A stretch of DNA of 64,000 nt from Streptomyces lichenis (GCF_023218175.1 NZ_JALPTH010000004.1:124001-188000); one strand, 5' to 3'. Shown: positions 32,261 through 41,362, counted from the stretch's first letter. Notes: generated by a model not told the origin, from the sequence alone. Numbers and translations: made by a program.

Positions 32261-35094
32261 CCAGGCCGGCCGGTGGGCCTCCGGTCGTGGGCGCGGGCGA
32301 GACAACGTCGGTGAGCCGGGCCGCGGCGGCGAATACGGCGGTCAGTGCGGCGGCCAGTGTGTCGGTGACCGCATCGACCGGCCGGGCTCCGGTCGCGGGT
32401 GCGGGTGCGGGTGCGGGTGCGGCTGCGGGAGCAGCGCACCACAGGACCCGCCGGGCCGCCGCCCCCGGTGCCGGGGATCCCGGCAGTGCGCCGAGCGGGC
32501 ACCCGGTTCCCGCCGAAGGCCCGGTCGATCTGCGGCTGGTCGGGCCCGCGGTGGCCGCCTGGGTCGCGGCGGCGCTCGCGCTCGGCGCCCCCGGGGGCTG
32601 GACGGCCGCCGCCGTGGCGCTCTGCACGGCGGGTGCCCTCGCCCTGCTGCTGACCGCACGGCGGAGGAGACCGGCCGGTCCCACCCCGGGGAGGCCGAAC
32701 GGCTCGGCAGAGCAGAGCCAAGCCGACCCACCGGGCCCCTTCGCGCCGGGCGGCGGCCGACGCCGAACCGGACGCACCCCCGCGGGATGGCTCCGCGCCC
32801 CCTGGTGGCGGCAGAACGCCACGGCGGCCGCGGCGGTGCTGCTGTGCGCGGCCGCCGGAGCCGCGTCCGCCGGACTGCACGGCGCCGACCTGCGCCAGGG
32901 GCCGCTGCCCGAACTGGCCGGCCACCACGCCAGGGTGACGGTCGAGGCGACCGTCACCTCGGACCCCCGGCTGACCCGCCCCGTCATGGACGGCCCGCGG
33001 ACCGGACCGCCCGGCGTGATGCTGGACATCGAGGTGACCAGAGTCGAGACCGCCACCGGCACCCGCCCTCCGACCCGCGTCCGCACCCCCGTCCTGGTGA
33101 TGACCTTCACCGCCCAGCAGCGATGGCGGCCCCTGCTCCCCTCCACCCGGCTACGGCTCAGCGGACGCCTGGAACCACCCGGTGAGCAGGGCGGCCGGTA
33201 CGCGGCCGTACTGCGGCCCGACGCGGCGGGACCGGTCGTCACCGGAGCGCCGACCCGCCTCCAGCGCACGGCCGGAGAGCTCCGCGCCGGGCTGCGCGAC
33301 GCCACCGACCAGCTGCCCCCGGACGCCCGCGCCCTGCTGCCGGGGCTCGTCGTCGGCGACACCTCCCGGATCCCGGACGACCTGCACCACGCCTTCGAGG
33401 CGACCGACCTGCTCCACCTCCTCGCCGTCAGCGGAAGCAACCTCACCTTGGTCCTGCTGCTGCTCATCGGGCCGCCCGGCCGCGCCCTGCGAGCCGAATG
33501 CGGGGGCCTGGCACCCCGGCTGGGCATCACCCTGCGCGGCACCGCGCTCCTCGGCGGGCTGCTCACCCTCGCCTTCGTCATCGTCTGCCGCCCCGAACCG
33601 AGCGTGCTGCGCGCCGCCGCCTGCGGACTGATCACCCTGCTCGCCATCGCCACCGGGCGGCGCCGCTCCCTGCTGCCCGCGCTGGCCGCCGCCGTGCTGC
33701 TGCTGGTGCTGTGGAACCCCTGGCTGGCGCGCGGGTACGGCTTCCTGCTGTCGGTGCTCGCCACCGGCGCCCTGCTCACCCTCGCTCCCCGGTGGAGCGC
33801 CGCCCTGCGGAAGCGGGGTGTCCCCGGGCGCCTGGCGGAGGCGCTGGCGGCGGCTGCGGCGGCACAGGCCGTCTGCGCCCCGGTGGTGGTCGTCTTCGCC
33901 GGCCGGATGAGCCTGGTGGCCATCCCCTGCAACCTGCTCGCCGAGCTCGCGGTGGCCCCGGCCACCGTCCTGGGGTTCGCCACCCTGGCCACGGCGCCGG
34001 TCTCCGGGGCGCTGGCCGGTTGGGTGGCCGTCTGCGCCGGCTGGCCGGCCGGGTGGATCGCGTCCGTCGCCCGGGCCGGGGCCGCCCTGCCCGGAGCGGA
34101 GGCCGCCTGGCCGGGCGGATGGGGCGGCGGCCTGCTGCTCGCCCTGGTCACCCTGCTCGCGGTGGTCGCGATACGGCGGATGCGCCGCCGGGTCTGGGCG
34201 GTGAGCGCCTGTGTGATCCTGCTGCTCCTCGCCGTGCTCCGTCCCCCACCGGTGGTCCGGCTGCTCACCGGCTGGCCGCCACCGGGCTGGGTGGCCGCGC
34301 TCTGCGATGTCGGCCAGGGCGACGCCCTGGTGCTGGCGGCCGGCCCGGGCCAGGCGCTGGTGGTGGACGCGGGCCCCGACCCGCGGCTCGTCGACCGCTG
34401 CCTCACCGAACTGGGCGTCCACCGCGTCCCGTTCCTGGTGCTCACGCACTTCCACGCCGACCATGTGCGAGGACTGCCGGGTGTGCTGGACGGCAGGCAG
34501 GTCGGCGCCATCCAGACCACCGGTCTGCGACAGCCCCCGGAGCAGGCGGAGTTCGTCCACCGGACCGCGGCCGCCGCCGGTGTGCCGGTGGTACGGGCGG
34601 TGGCAGGCGAACGCCGTCGACTCGGCCCGCTGGACTGGCACGTACTGTGGCCCCTGCCGTCCCCACCGCCCCCGAGCTGGGATCCCTCATCACCCGACCC
34701 CGGCCCCGACCTCGAACCCAACGACTCCAGCGTCACCCTCCTGGTGCGCACCGCCGGGGGACTGAGCCTGCTGCTCCTCGGCGACCTGGAGCCGCCCGCC
34801 CAGCAGGCGCTGCTCCGGGCCCACCCCCGCCTGCCGCCCGTCGACGTGCTCAAGGTCGCCCACCACGGCTCGGCCCACCAGGACCCCGGGCTGCTGGAAC
34901 GGGCCCGCCCCCGGCTGGCGCTGGTGTCGGCGGGCCGGGACAACTCCTACGGCCACCCCGCCCCGCGCACCATGGCCGCGCTGGGCGCTGGGGGAGCGGC
35001 GGTGCTCAGCACCAGCGACCATGGGGCGATCGCCGTGACCACGGTCGGGCGAGGCCTCCGCGCCGTGCCACGCGGGCCGACGGCACCACCATGA
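32257..35094 (+). CDS. comEC: ComEC/Rec2 family DNA channel protein
   Basis: The 945-residue protein opens with about 110 low-complexity residues (AGAGAGAGAAAGAA, from a GCGGGT hexamer repeat at about 32395-32425). An N-terminal OB-like segment comes next (VTVEATVTSDPRLTRP). A polytopic Competence domain follows, with LLAVSGSNLTLVLLLL and CRPEPSVLRAAACGL. The C-terminal beta-lactamase-fold domain has LTHFHADHV (about 727-735), LLLLGDLEPPAQ and VLKVAHHGSAH. ComEC transports single-stranded DNA across the membrane, and its nuclease-like domain may degrade the other strand. Natural competence is not established for Streptomyces. Confidence 0.92.
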   Translation: MTRPAGGPPVVGAGETTSVSRAAAANTAVSAAASVSVTASTGRAPVAGAGAGAGAAAGAAHHRTRRAAAPGAGDPGSAPSGHPVPAEGPVDLRLVGPAVAAWVAAALALGAPGGWTAAAVALCTAGALALLLTARRRRPAGPTPGRPNGSAEQSQADPPGPFAPGGGRRRTGRTPAGWLRAPWWRQNATAAAAVLLCAAAGAASAGLHGADLRQGPLPELAGHHARVTVEATVTSDPRLTRPVMDGPRTGPPGVMLDIEVTRVETATGTRPPTRVRTPVLVMTFTAQQRWRPLLPSTRLRLSGRLEPPGEQGGRYAAVLRPDAAGPVVTGAPTRLQRTAGELRAGLRDATDQLPPDARALLPGLVVGDTSRIPDDLHHAFEATDLLHLLAVSGSNLTLVLLLLIGPPGRALRAECGGLAPRLGITLRGTALLGGLLTLAFVIVCRPEPSVLRAAACGLITLLAIATGRRRSLLPALAAAVLLLVLWNPWLARGYGFLLSVLATGALLTLAPRWSAALRKRGVPGRLAEALAAAAAAQAVCAPVVVVFAGRMSLVAIPCNLLAELAVAPATVLGFATLATAPVSGALAGWVAVCAGWPAGWIASVARAGAALPGAEAAWPGGWGGGLLLALVTLLAVVAIRRMRRRVWAVSACVILLLLAVLRPPPVVRLLTGWPPPGWVAALCDVGQGDALVLAAGPGQALVVDAGPDPRLVDRCLTELGVHRVPFLVLTHFHADHVRGLPGVLDGRQVGAIQTTGLRQPPEQAEFVHRTAAAAGVPVVRAVAGERRRLGPLDWHVLWPLPSPPPPSWDPSSPDPGPDLEPNDSSVTLLVRTAGGLSLLLLGDLEPPAQQALLRAHPRLPPVDVLKVAHHGSAHQDPGLLERARPRLALVSAGRDNSYGHPAPRTMAALGAGGAAVLSTSDHGAIAVTTVGRGLRAVPRGPTAPP

Positions 35095-35241
35095 GGCCCG
35101 AGCCGCGCGGGCGCCCGCCACGGAGCCCTCTAAACCGTCACCGCGACCGCCTCCACCGCACACCCTTCCGGCTCCGCAGTGCCCGGTGGTGCGCACCGGG
35201 GCCCGGGCCGGTGGCGCGATCGGCATGGCGACAATGGTCCG

Positions 35242-35487
35242 GTGAGCGATCTGAGACATGTGCTGGTACTGCCCGACCGGGACGCCGCCGAGGAGGCGGC
35301 GGAGGAAGTGGGGGAGCGGTTCGGCGTCACCGAGGAACCGCAGCTGGTGCGCGACGCCCTCGCCGGGGAGGACGACGCCGAGGACGCCCAATGGCTCCTG
35401 GTCCTGGAGGACCCGGACGGGCGGCTGGTCGCCGCCGAACTGGACGAGTTCGCCGCCCGCTGGGACGGCTGGCGCGAGGAGCCCTGA
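35242..35487 (+). CDS. Small acidic hypothetical protein (81 aa)
   Basis: The GTG at 35242 gives 81 residues: VSDLRHVLVLPDRDAAEEAA, then EEPQLVRDALAGEDD and QWLLVLEDPDGRLVAAELDE. It is very acidic with a likely alpha/beta mini-fold and no membrane segment or Cys motif. The strong third-position G/C bias supports coding. It follows comEC by 147 bp and is convergent with the PaaX-like gene. Function is unknown. Confidence 0.65.
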   Translation: MSDLRHVLVLPDRDAAEEAAEEVGERFGVTEEPQLVRDALAGEDDAEDAQWLLVLEDPDGRLVAAELDEFAARWDGWREEP

Positions 35488-35549
35488 GACGCGACGGTGC
35501 GGGGGGAGGGGGCGAGGACGGCGGACCGCCCGCGCCGGCGGCCGTGTCC

Positions 35550-36425
35550 TCAGCGGGTGGCCCGTTCCGCCGCTTCCCGGGTGATGTCGGCGTACAGGCG
35601 GAACAGGACCGGGCGGGCCTCGCCATGGCCGTGCTCGGGCAGGGCCGCCCAGCAGCGGGCGATGAGCTCCCGGGCCTGGGTGCCGGGCCAGGGCTGGGGC
35701 AGGAGCTGGGGCGGCAGCAGGGGGTCGGGCTCCATGGCGCGGCTGAGTTCGGCCGCCAGCTCGACGGCGATGGTGAGCAGCTCGGACGGGGAGAGTCCGG
35801 CGGAGCCGGTGAGCCGGTCGAGGCGGGGCCGGGCGATGCGGCCGAGGCGGTGGTAGCGGTCGGCGATCTCCTGGAGGGGCCACAGATCGCGGGCGAGTTC
35901 GGCGGGCTCCCGGACGTCGCCCCTGCGCAGGTCGGTCGTGCTGAGGAGGGTGAGCGCACCGTGGACGCCGAGGCGGTGCGCGGCGTCCTCGACATACGGT
36001 TCCCAGGCGTTGGCGCAGACGTACAGCCCGCCCTGGAGCGGGGCGCCGCCGAGGTGGACCAGGGTCTCCCGCAGGGCGTCCCGGGCGGTGCGCGACGACT
36101 CGGGCACGGCGAAGGCGGCCAGGTGCCAGACGCCGTCCCAGGGGGCGAGCCCGGCGTCCTGGCGGAACGCGTGCCGCAGGAAGTCCGCGTTGGGAGCGAG
36201 CGCCTGTGCGGTGTCCTCCGTGGCGTGCAGGACCGCTCGGCGGCCGCGGCCCTCGTGGGTGAACCTCTTCTCGGCCACCAGGCGTTTGACGCACAGCCGC
36301 ACCTGCTGGTCACTCATGCCGAGGGTCCCGGCGACGGTGTACAGCTCGTCCGCGCCGACCGTGCCGTCCTCCCGGATCAGCGCGTGGACCAGTAGGCGGG
36401 TGGGGATCTCGACGTGGTCGGTCAC
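35550..36425 (-). CDS. PaaX-like winged-helix transcriptional regulator
   Basis: The 291-residue protein starts at a GTG (36423-36425) that overlaps the upstream acetyltransferase stop as GTGA. An N-terminal winged helix (LLVHALIREDGTVGADEL, MSDQQVRLCVKRLVAEKRF) is followed by WDGVWHLAAFAVPESSRTAR and LGGAPLQGGLYVCAN. The PaaX C-terminal domain comes last. Classical PaaX represses phenylacetate catabolism and responds to phenylacetyl-CoA; no such pathway is visible here. It probably controls its own operon and the divergent hydrolase through the palindrome at 37090-37112. Confidence 0.82.
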   Translation of the reverse strand: MTDHVEIPTRLLVHALIREDGTVGADELYTVAGTLGMSDQQVRLCVKRLVAEKRFTHEGRGRRAVLHATEDTAQALAPNADFLRHAFRQDAGLAPWDGVWHLAAFAVPESSRTARDALRETLVHLGGAPLQGGLYVCANAWEPYVEDAAHRLGVHGALTLLSTTDLRRGDVREPAELARDLWPLQEIADRYHRLGRIARPRLDRLTGSAGLSPSELLTIAVELAAELSRAMEPDPLLPPQLLPQPWPGTQARELIARCWAALPEHGHGEARPVLFRLYADITREAAERATR

Positions 36426-37063
36426 GGGGTGCGCGGTCCTCTCGGCCCGTCCGTCTCGACGGGGCGGTGCATGGTGGTCACGGCGCCGAACCCCAGCAGC
36501 CCGCGGAGGTAGGGCGTGTGCTCGGTCCGTACGGCCGCGAAGCCCCGCCGCTCGTAGAGGGCCCTGGCACGCGGGTTGGTGTCTATCACGTCCAGTCTGA
36601 TCTCCCGGCAGCCCCGCTCCGCCGCGACGGCGGCCACCTCCTCAATGAGCAGGCTTCCGACGCCGAGGCCGCGCATCCGAGGGGCGACGGCGATGCCGTC
36701 CATGACGAGCTGCCCGGGGGCCGGCCGGCGCTCGAACAGGGCCAGGAGCGGGAGCCGGCGCAGTCCTCCGAGGTATCCGTACACACGCAGCACGTCCGAG
36801 GCCGATCCCCCGGTGAGGGCCCGCCCACCGAGCTGGTAGCCGGCCAGGCCGACGAGCCGCCCGTCGAGGAGCGCGCAGACCGCGCGGTCGGCGTTCAGCT
36901 GGGCGGCGATGAAGGGCACCGCCTTGCCCGGCGGGTTCAGCGCGGGGCCGAGTTTGCGGCCGAAGGCGTCCCAGTACAGCTCGGCCGCCCGCCGCTCGGC
37001 TCCGACCGGAACACCCCGTCGGACCTCCACCGGTCCGGACCTGGACCCCGCCTCAGCTTCCAC
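36422..37063 (-). CDS. GNAT family N-acetyltransferase
   Basis: The 213-residue protein starts at GTG 37061-37063. The GNAT core is clear: LVMDGIAVAPRMRGLGVGSLLIEEV (acetyl-CoA binding Q/RxxGxG/A reads RMRGLG), REIRLDVIDTNPRARALYERRGF, and a C-terminal YLRGLLGFGAVTTMHRP. Residues 60-120 carry a substrate-side insertion with LVGLAGYQLGG. The substrate is unknown; it could be a small amine or a resistance-type target. The gene leads a two-gene operon with the PaaX-like regulator and is divergent from the alpha/beta hydrolase. Confidence 0.85.
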   Translation of the reverse strand: MEAEAGSRSGPVEVRRGVPVGAERRAAELYWDAFGRKLGPALNPPGKAVPFIAAQLNADRAVCALLDGRLVGLAGYQLGGRALTGGSASDVLRVYGYLGGLRRLPLLALFERRPAPGQLVMDGIAVAPRMRGLGVGSLLIEEVAAVAAERGCREIRLDVIDTNPRARALYERRGFAAVRTEHTPYLRGLLGFGAVTTMHRPVETDGPRGPRTP

Positions 37064-37089
37064 GCCGTTCCCTCCCTCTCTCCACCCCG

Positions 37090-37112
37090 GTGATCTGAAT
37101 CTATCAGATCAC
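37090..37112. promoter_or_regulatory. Perfect 9-bp palindromic operator between GNAT-PaaX operon and hydrolase gene
   Basis: GTGATCTGA-ATCTA-TCAGATCAC has perfect arms and a 5-nt centre, in a locally AT-rich gap only 115 bp wide between divergent starts. A regulator is encoded in the leftward operon, so this is its most likely binding site. Another half-like GTGATAG follows at 37130-37136. Confidence 0.6.
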
Positions 37113-37178
37113 CTACGACCGTTCTCATGGTGATAGTTTCGCTCTCCGGAACGCATCCGAACAGAGGCGGTCTCATCC

Positions 37179-38225
37179 ATGTGTCCGAAAACCCGGCCCC
37201 GGCGGCGCGGGCTCCGCGTCGCCGTGTGCTCGCTCGTCACGGTCCTGGTCCTGGCCGCCGGTCTCACCGGTGTGGTGCTGTGGCAGAACTCCTACGACAT
37301 GGACCAGCAGCGGGTCTCGATCCGCCACGGCGGCCACACCCTCAACGGCGTACTGGCCACCCCCAGGGACGGCCGCGAGCGCCACGGCCTGGTCGTGTAC
37401 GTCCACGGCGACGGCCCCGTCGACGCCACCCACGAGGACGGCTACCAGCCCCTGTGGGAAGCGAACGCCCACGCCGGTTACGCCACCCTGTCCTGGGACA
37501 AGCCCGGCGTCGCGGGCGCCCCCGGCGACTGGCTCGACCAGTCCATGGACGACCGGGCCGACGAGGCGGCCGCCGCCATCGCCTGGGCGCGCGCCCGCCC
37601 GGACATCGACGGCGACCGGATTGGGCTCTGGGGCGCCAGCCAGGCGGGCTGGGTCCTGCCGAAGATCGCGTCCAGGACCTCGGTGCGGTTCGTCATCGCC
37701 GTCTCACCCGCGATCAACTGGCTCCGGCAGGGCCGCTACAACCTCCTCGCCGAGCTGCGCGCCGACGGCGCGTCGGCGGCCCGCACCCGGGCCGCGATCG
37801 CCAGGAGCGACACCACCCGCCGGCTGCTGGAACGCCACGCGACCTTCGAGGAGTACGAGAAGGCCACGCGCGGTGACACGGACGGCATGACCGCCGACCG
37901 CTGGGGCTTCGTCGCCAGGAACCACACCGCGGACGCCACACACGACCTGCGCGCCCTGCGCGGCATACTGGTGCTGCTGACGCTCGCGGGCCATGACGTC
38001 AACGTGGACACCGCCGACACCGAGCGCGTCTACCGCGAGGTTCTGGACCCGGGCGGCGCGCTGGCGGTCAAGCATTACCCGCAGGCGACCCACTCACTGC
38101 TCAGGCAGTCGGTCGAGCAGTCGGAGGCCAGGACCGTACTCACCGCACTCTTCTCCCCCCGCTCGCTCTTCGCGGACGGCTTCTTGGACGACCAGCGGCA
38201 GTTCCTGAAGGACGCCGGTCCCTGA
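37179..38225 (+). CDS. Membrane-anchored or secreted alpha/beta hydrolase
   Basis: The 348-residue protein has a basic lead (RPRRRG) and one hydrophobic segment (AVCSLVTVLVLAAGLTGVVLW), acting as signal anchor or signal peptide. The hydrolase fold follows: LVVYVHGDGP (oxyanion region), DRIGLWGASQAGWVLP with nucleophile Ser in GASQAG, a late Asp (AGHDVNVDTAD) and QATHSLL with the probable catalytic His. It resembles peptidase S9/dienelactone-hydrolase-type esterases acting outside the membrane. It is divergent from the GNAT-PaaX operon across a palindrome, so the three form one likely regulon. Confidence 0.82.
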   Translation: MCPKTRPRRRGLRVAVCSLVTVLVLAAGLTGVVLWQNSYDMDQQRVSIRHGGHTLNGVLATPRDGRERHGLVVYVHGDGPVDATHEDGYQPLWEANAHAGYATLSWDKPGVAGAPGDWLDQSMDDRADEAAAAIAWARARPDIDGDRIGLWGASQAGWVLPKIASRTSVRFVIAVSPAINWLRQGRYNLLAELRADGASAARTRAAIARSDTTRRLLERHATFEEYEKATRGDTDGMTADRWGFVARNHTADATHDLRALRGILVLLTLAGHDVNVDTADTERVYREVLDPGGALAVKHYPQATHSLLRQSVEQSEARTVLTALFSPRSLFADGFLDDQRQFLKDAGP

Positions 38226-38339
38226 GGAACGGTCCCTGAGGAACCCCGGCCCCTAGGGACCCCGACCCCTGAGGAATCCGGCCCCCCGGGGAACCGCCCC
38301 CGAACGGGATGTCAGTGGGGCGTGGGATGCTGGTCGGCG

Positions 38340-39326
38340 ATGGCCAGCAGAAAGAACCAGACCGACGACGTCCTCGCCCCCCTCACCCTCGCCGTGGGGC
38401 AGGAGGACCTGCTCCTGGACCGGGCGGTGCAGCAGGTGGTGGCCGCGGCACGGGCGGCCGACGCCGACACGGACGTCCGCGACCTCACCTCCGACCAGCT
38501 CCAGCCCGGCACGCTCGCCGAGCTGACCAGCCCCTCCCTGTTCTCCGAGCGCAAGGTCCTCGTCGTGCGGAACGCGCAGGATCTCTCCGCCGACACGGTC
38601 AAGGACGTGAAGGCCTATATCGCCTCCCCCGCCGAGGAGATCTCCCTGGTGCTGCTCCACGCGGGCGGCGCCAAGGGCAAGGGCCTGCTCGACGCGGCCC
38701 GCAAGGCCGGGGCCCGCGAGGTGGCCTGCCCCAAGACCACCAAGCCGGCCGAGCGGCTGACCTTCGTCCGCGGGGAGTTCCGCACCCTGGGCCGGTCCGC
38801 GACCCCGGAGGCCTGCCAGGCGCTGGTCGACGCGATCGGCAGCGACCTGCGCGAGCTGGCGTCCGCCGTCTCCCAGCTCACCGCCGACGTCGAGGGCACC
38901 ATCGACGAGGCCGTGGTGGGCCGCTACTACACCGGCCGCGCCGAGGCCTCCAGCTTCACCATCGCCGACCGGGCGGTGGAGGGCCGCGCCGCCGAGGCCC
39001 TGGAGGCACTGCGCTGGTCGCTGGCCACCGGCGTCGCCCCTGTACTGATCACCAGCGCCCTCGCCCAGGGGGTCCGGGCGATCGGCAAGCTCTCCTCGGC
39101 GCGCGGCGGCCGCCCGGCCGACCTCGCCCGCGAGCTGGGCATGCCGCCGTGGAAGATTGACCGGGTACGGCAGCAGATGCGCGGCTGGACCCCCGACGGC
39201 GTCGCCACGGCGCTGCGCGCCGTCGCGGAGGCCGACGCCGGGGTCAAGGGCGGCGGCGACGACCCGGAGTACGCCCTGGAGAAGGCCGTCGTCGCCATCG
39301 CCCACGCCGCCCGCCCCCGCCGCTGA
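38340..39326 (+). CDS. holA: DNA polymerase III subunit delta
   Basis: About 328 residues from the ATG at 38340; a GTG 18 nt earlier is the alternative. HolA opens the sliding clamp within the clamp loader. The family pattern is visible: LAVGQEDLLLDRAVQQVV at the degenerate P-loop position, DVRDLTSDQLQPGTLAEL, TSPSLFSERKVLVVRNAQDL and the helical C-terminal collar domain ending EYALEKAVVAIAHAA. Upstream (38223-38300) lie three rough copies of CCTGAGGAA separated by GC-rich filler. Confidence 0.93.
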   Translation: MASRKNQTDDVLAPLTLAVGQEDLLLDRAVQQVVAAARAADADTDVRDLTSDQLQPGTLAELTSPSLFSERKVLVVRNAQDLSADTVKDVKAYIASPAEEISLVLLHAGGAKGKGLLDAARKAGAREVACPKTTKPAERLTFVRGEFRTLGRSATPEACQALVDAIGSDLRELASAVSQLTADVEGTIDEAVVGRYYTGRAEASSFTIADRAVEGRAAEALEALRWSLATGVAPVLITSALAQGVRAIGKLSSARGGRPADLARELGMPPWKIDRVRQQMRGWTPDGVATALRAVAEADAGVKGGGDDPEYALEKAVVAIAHAARPRR

Positions 39327-39421
39327 GCCACCCGCCGAAGCACACCGATTCGGCGGCCTCAGCGAATCCGGCGGCCCCAGCGGGACCGGCTGGTTCAGCG
39401 GTCTCAGCGATCTCAGCGGCC

Positions 39422-39775
39422 TCAGCGGGCGGCCGCGCCCAGCACCAGCACCGCCGCGGCCAGGCACAGGAAGCCGCCCGGGAACGCCATGTTCCGGTAC
39501 ACCCCGGCGCGCACATGGGCGATCACCGCGCCCGTGAAGAACAGCACCAGCCCCACCGCCGCCGCCTCACCCACCCACGGCACCCCCAGCAGGCCGAGCA
39601 GCAGCCCGGCCGCCCCCGCCCCCTTCAGCGCGCCCAGCCACCACAGCCAGTCGCGCGGCACCCCGACCTCCGCCGAGTTGGCCCGCACGAAGGCGGCCCC
39701 GCGCAGATCCGCCACGGCGATCGCGGCGTTGGCCAGCACGGTGACAAGGGTGACGATCACAAACGCCGTATCCAT
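39422..39775 (-). CDS. DoxX-like small membrane protein
   Basis: About 117 residues from the ATG at 39773-39775. Four hydrophobic segments (TAFVIVTLVTVLANAAIAVA, LWWLGALKGAGAAGLLLGLL, AVGLVLFFTGAVIAHV, LCLAAAVLVLGAA) and GVPRDWLWWLGALK match the DoxX-like family. These four-helix membrane proteins often accompany redox or sulfur stress genes, but their biochemical role is mostly unclear. The gene is divergent from a LysR regulator, 95 bp away, which probably controls it. Confidence 0.82.
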   Translation of the reverse strand: MDTAFVIVTLVTVLANAAIAVADLRGAAFVRANSAEVGVPRDWLWWLGALKGAGAAGLLLGLLGVPWVGEAAAVGLVLFFTGAVIAHVRAGVYRNMAFPGGFLCLAAAVLVLGAAAR

Positions 39776-39870
39776 CGAAGGTGCCTTCCGCCAGGTGTCC
39801 CAAGGAGTCACCACCACCCTCCCCACGCCCCCGGGCACCCGTCCAATACCCGCGTCCATAACCTGGAGGC

Positions 39871-40767
39871 ATGGATGTGGACACCCGGCTGCTCCGCTAC
39901 TTCACCGCCGTCGCCGAGACGGGCACCCTCACCCGCGCCGCCGAGGAGCTGTTCGTCTCGCAGCCCGCGCTGACCAAGCAGATCCGGCAGCTGGAGACCC
40001 AGCTCGGCGTCCGGCTGTTCACCCGCTCCCGTAGCGGGATGGCCCTCACCGAGCCCGGCCGCGCCCTCGCCGAGCGGGCACCGGCCCTGCTGGCGGCCTG
40101 GGACCGGACGGTACGGGAGGCCAGGGCCGCGGCCGCCCGGGCCGACCGGGTGCTGCGGGTCGGCTTCCTGGCCAGCGCCGCCAACGAGGCCACCCCGGAC
40201 ATCGTGGCCGCCTTCACCGCACGGCGACCGGACTGGCGGGTGGAGATGCGGCAGGCCGCCTGGTCCGAGCCCACCGCCGGACTGGCCGACGGAGAGGTCG
40301 ACGTGGCACTGCTCCGGCTGCCCTTCCCCGGCCAGGAGGCGCTGCGCACGGCCGAGCTGTTCAGCGAGGACCGCTGGGTGGCGCTCGCCGCCGGGCACCC
40401 GCTCGCCGACCGCGAGGCGATCGACTTCCGCGAGCTGTGGGACGAGCCGTTCGTCGCCGCCCCCGCCGAGTCCGGCTGGTGGCGCGACCACTGGTTGGCC
40501 GCCGACGAGCGCGAGGGCCGGCCGGTGCGTATCGGCGCGGTGACCGACCTGCCGGACGACTGGCTGAGCGCCATCGCCAACGGCTACGGGATCGCGCTCG
40601 CCCCCGCCTCGGCCGCCCGCTTCTACGCCCGCCCCGGCGTGGTCTACCGCCCGGTGCGCGGCATCGGCCCGAGCCGGGTGGGCGTCGCCTGGGCACCCGC
40701 CGACGACCACGACCCCGTCGTACGGGACTTCGTCCGCGGCTGCCTGGAGGCCGTACCGCCGCCGTGA
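39871..40767 (+). CDS. LysR family transcriptional regulator
   Basis: The 298-residue protein has an N-terminal winged helix-turn-helix (LLRYFTAVAETGTLTRAAEE, LFVSQPALTKQIRQLE, LFTRSRSGMALTEPG). A type-2 periplasmic-binding-like effector domain follows (LRVGFLASAANEATPDIV, DVALLRLPFPG, WVALAAGHPLADR). GGAGG precedes the ATG, and TAACCT at 39859-39864 may serve as a -10. It is divergent from the DoxX-like gene, the usual LysR target arrangement. The effector is unknown. Confidence 0.92.
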   Translation: MDVDTRLLRYFTAVAETGTLTRAAEELFVSQPALTKQIRQLETQLGVRLFTRSRSGMALTEPGRALAERAPALLAAWDRTVREARAAAARADRVLRVGFLASAANEATPDIVAAFTARRPDWRVEMRQAAWSEPTAGLADGEVDVALLRLPFPGQEALRTAELFSEDRWVALAAGHPLADREAIDFRELWDEPFVAAPAESGWWRDHWLAADEREGRPVRIGAVTDLPDDWLSAIANGYGIALAPASAARFYARPGVVYRPVRGIGPSRVGVAWAPADDHDPVVRDFVRGCLEAVPPP

Positions 40768-40804
40768 CCGTCCCCGCGACCGGCGACCGAAGGCCTCACA
40801 TGCC

Positions 40805-40850
40805 GAAGGCCCCGGCCACCGTCCTGGGGAAGGACGGCCACCGGGGCCTC
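40805..40850. terminator. Bidirectional terminator between LysR gene and rpsT
   Basis: AGGCCCCGG pairs with CCGGGGCCT. After a 3x3 internal loop, CCGTCCT pairs with AGGACGG around a GGGGA-type loop. The stem serves both convergent transcripts (lysR rightward, rpsT leftward). Confidence 0.7.
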
Positions 40851-40988
40851 GCGGTTCGAGAAGTGTGCGCCATACCCGCGTGGCGAACGCAGGCCGCGTA
40901 TGGCGCGGGGTGCCGGTCAGGAGCGGATGAGAGGGCCCGCTTGATCCGTACCGGCGGTTGTCACATCAGAAGCAGTCAGAGCGTGAGC

Positions 40989-41255
40989 TCAGCCCTGCAG
41001 GGTGGCGACCTTGGAAGCCAGCGCCGACTTCTTGTTGGCGGCGGCGTTCTTGTGGATGACACCCTTCGAGACGGCCTTGTCGAGCTGACGGGTGGCGGCG
41101 CGAGCGGCCGTGGTGGCCTTCTCGACGTCACCCGAGGCGGCGGCCTCGCGGGCCTTGCGGATCGCGGTCTTGAGCGAGGACTTCACGGCCTTGTTGCGCA
41201 GCCGCGCCTTCTCGTTCGTCTTGTTCCGCTTGATCTGGGACTTGATGTTCGCCAC
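40989..41255 (-). CDS. rpsT: 30S ribosomal protein S20
   Basis: The 88-residue protein starts with [20 protein letters not shown], from a GTG at 41253-41255, and continues with the Lys/Arg/Ala-rich helices typical of S20 ([36 protein letters not shown]). It binds 16S rRNA in the body of the small subunit. A GGCTCTTTCGTGG leader without a strong Shine-Dalgarno site precedes it. It is divergent from lepA, as in other Streptomyces. Expected leftward promoter: TTGGGC/TAGCCT at 41333-41362. Confidence 0.97.
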   Translation of the reverse strand: MANIKSQIKRNKTNEKARLRNKAVKSSLKTAIRKAREAAASGDVEKATTAARAATRQLDKAVSKGVIHKNAAANKKSALASKVATLQG

Positions 41256-41332
41256 GAAAGAGCCTTTTCAGGTTCGTAAGGATTTGATCGACGCGTCTCC
41301 GGGCCGAGAGGGGCCAGGAGACACAGCTGCCC

Positions 41333-41362
41333 AGGCTAGCAGCCGGCGTCCGAACGGCCCAA
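41333..41362 (-). promoter_or_regulatory. Probable rpsT promoter
   Basis: On the minus strand TTGGGC (41362-41357), an 18-bp spacer and TAGCCT (41338-41333) give a start site near 41326 and a leader of about 70 nt. The -35 lies at the edge of the 45-bp repeat array. Confidence 0.4.
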
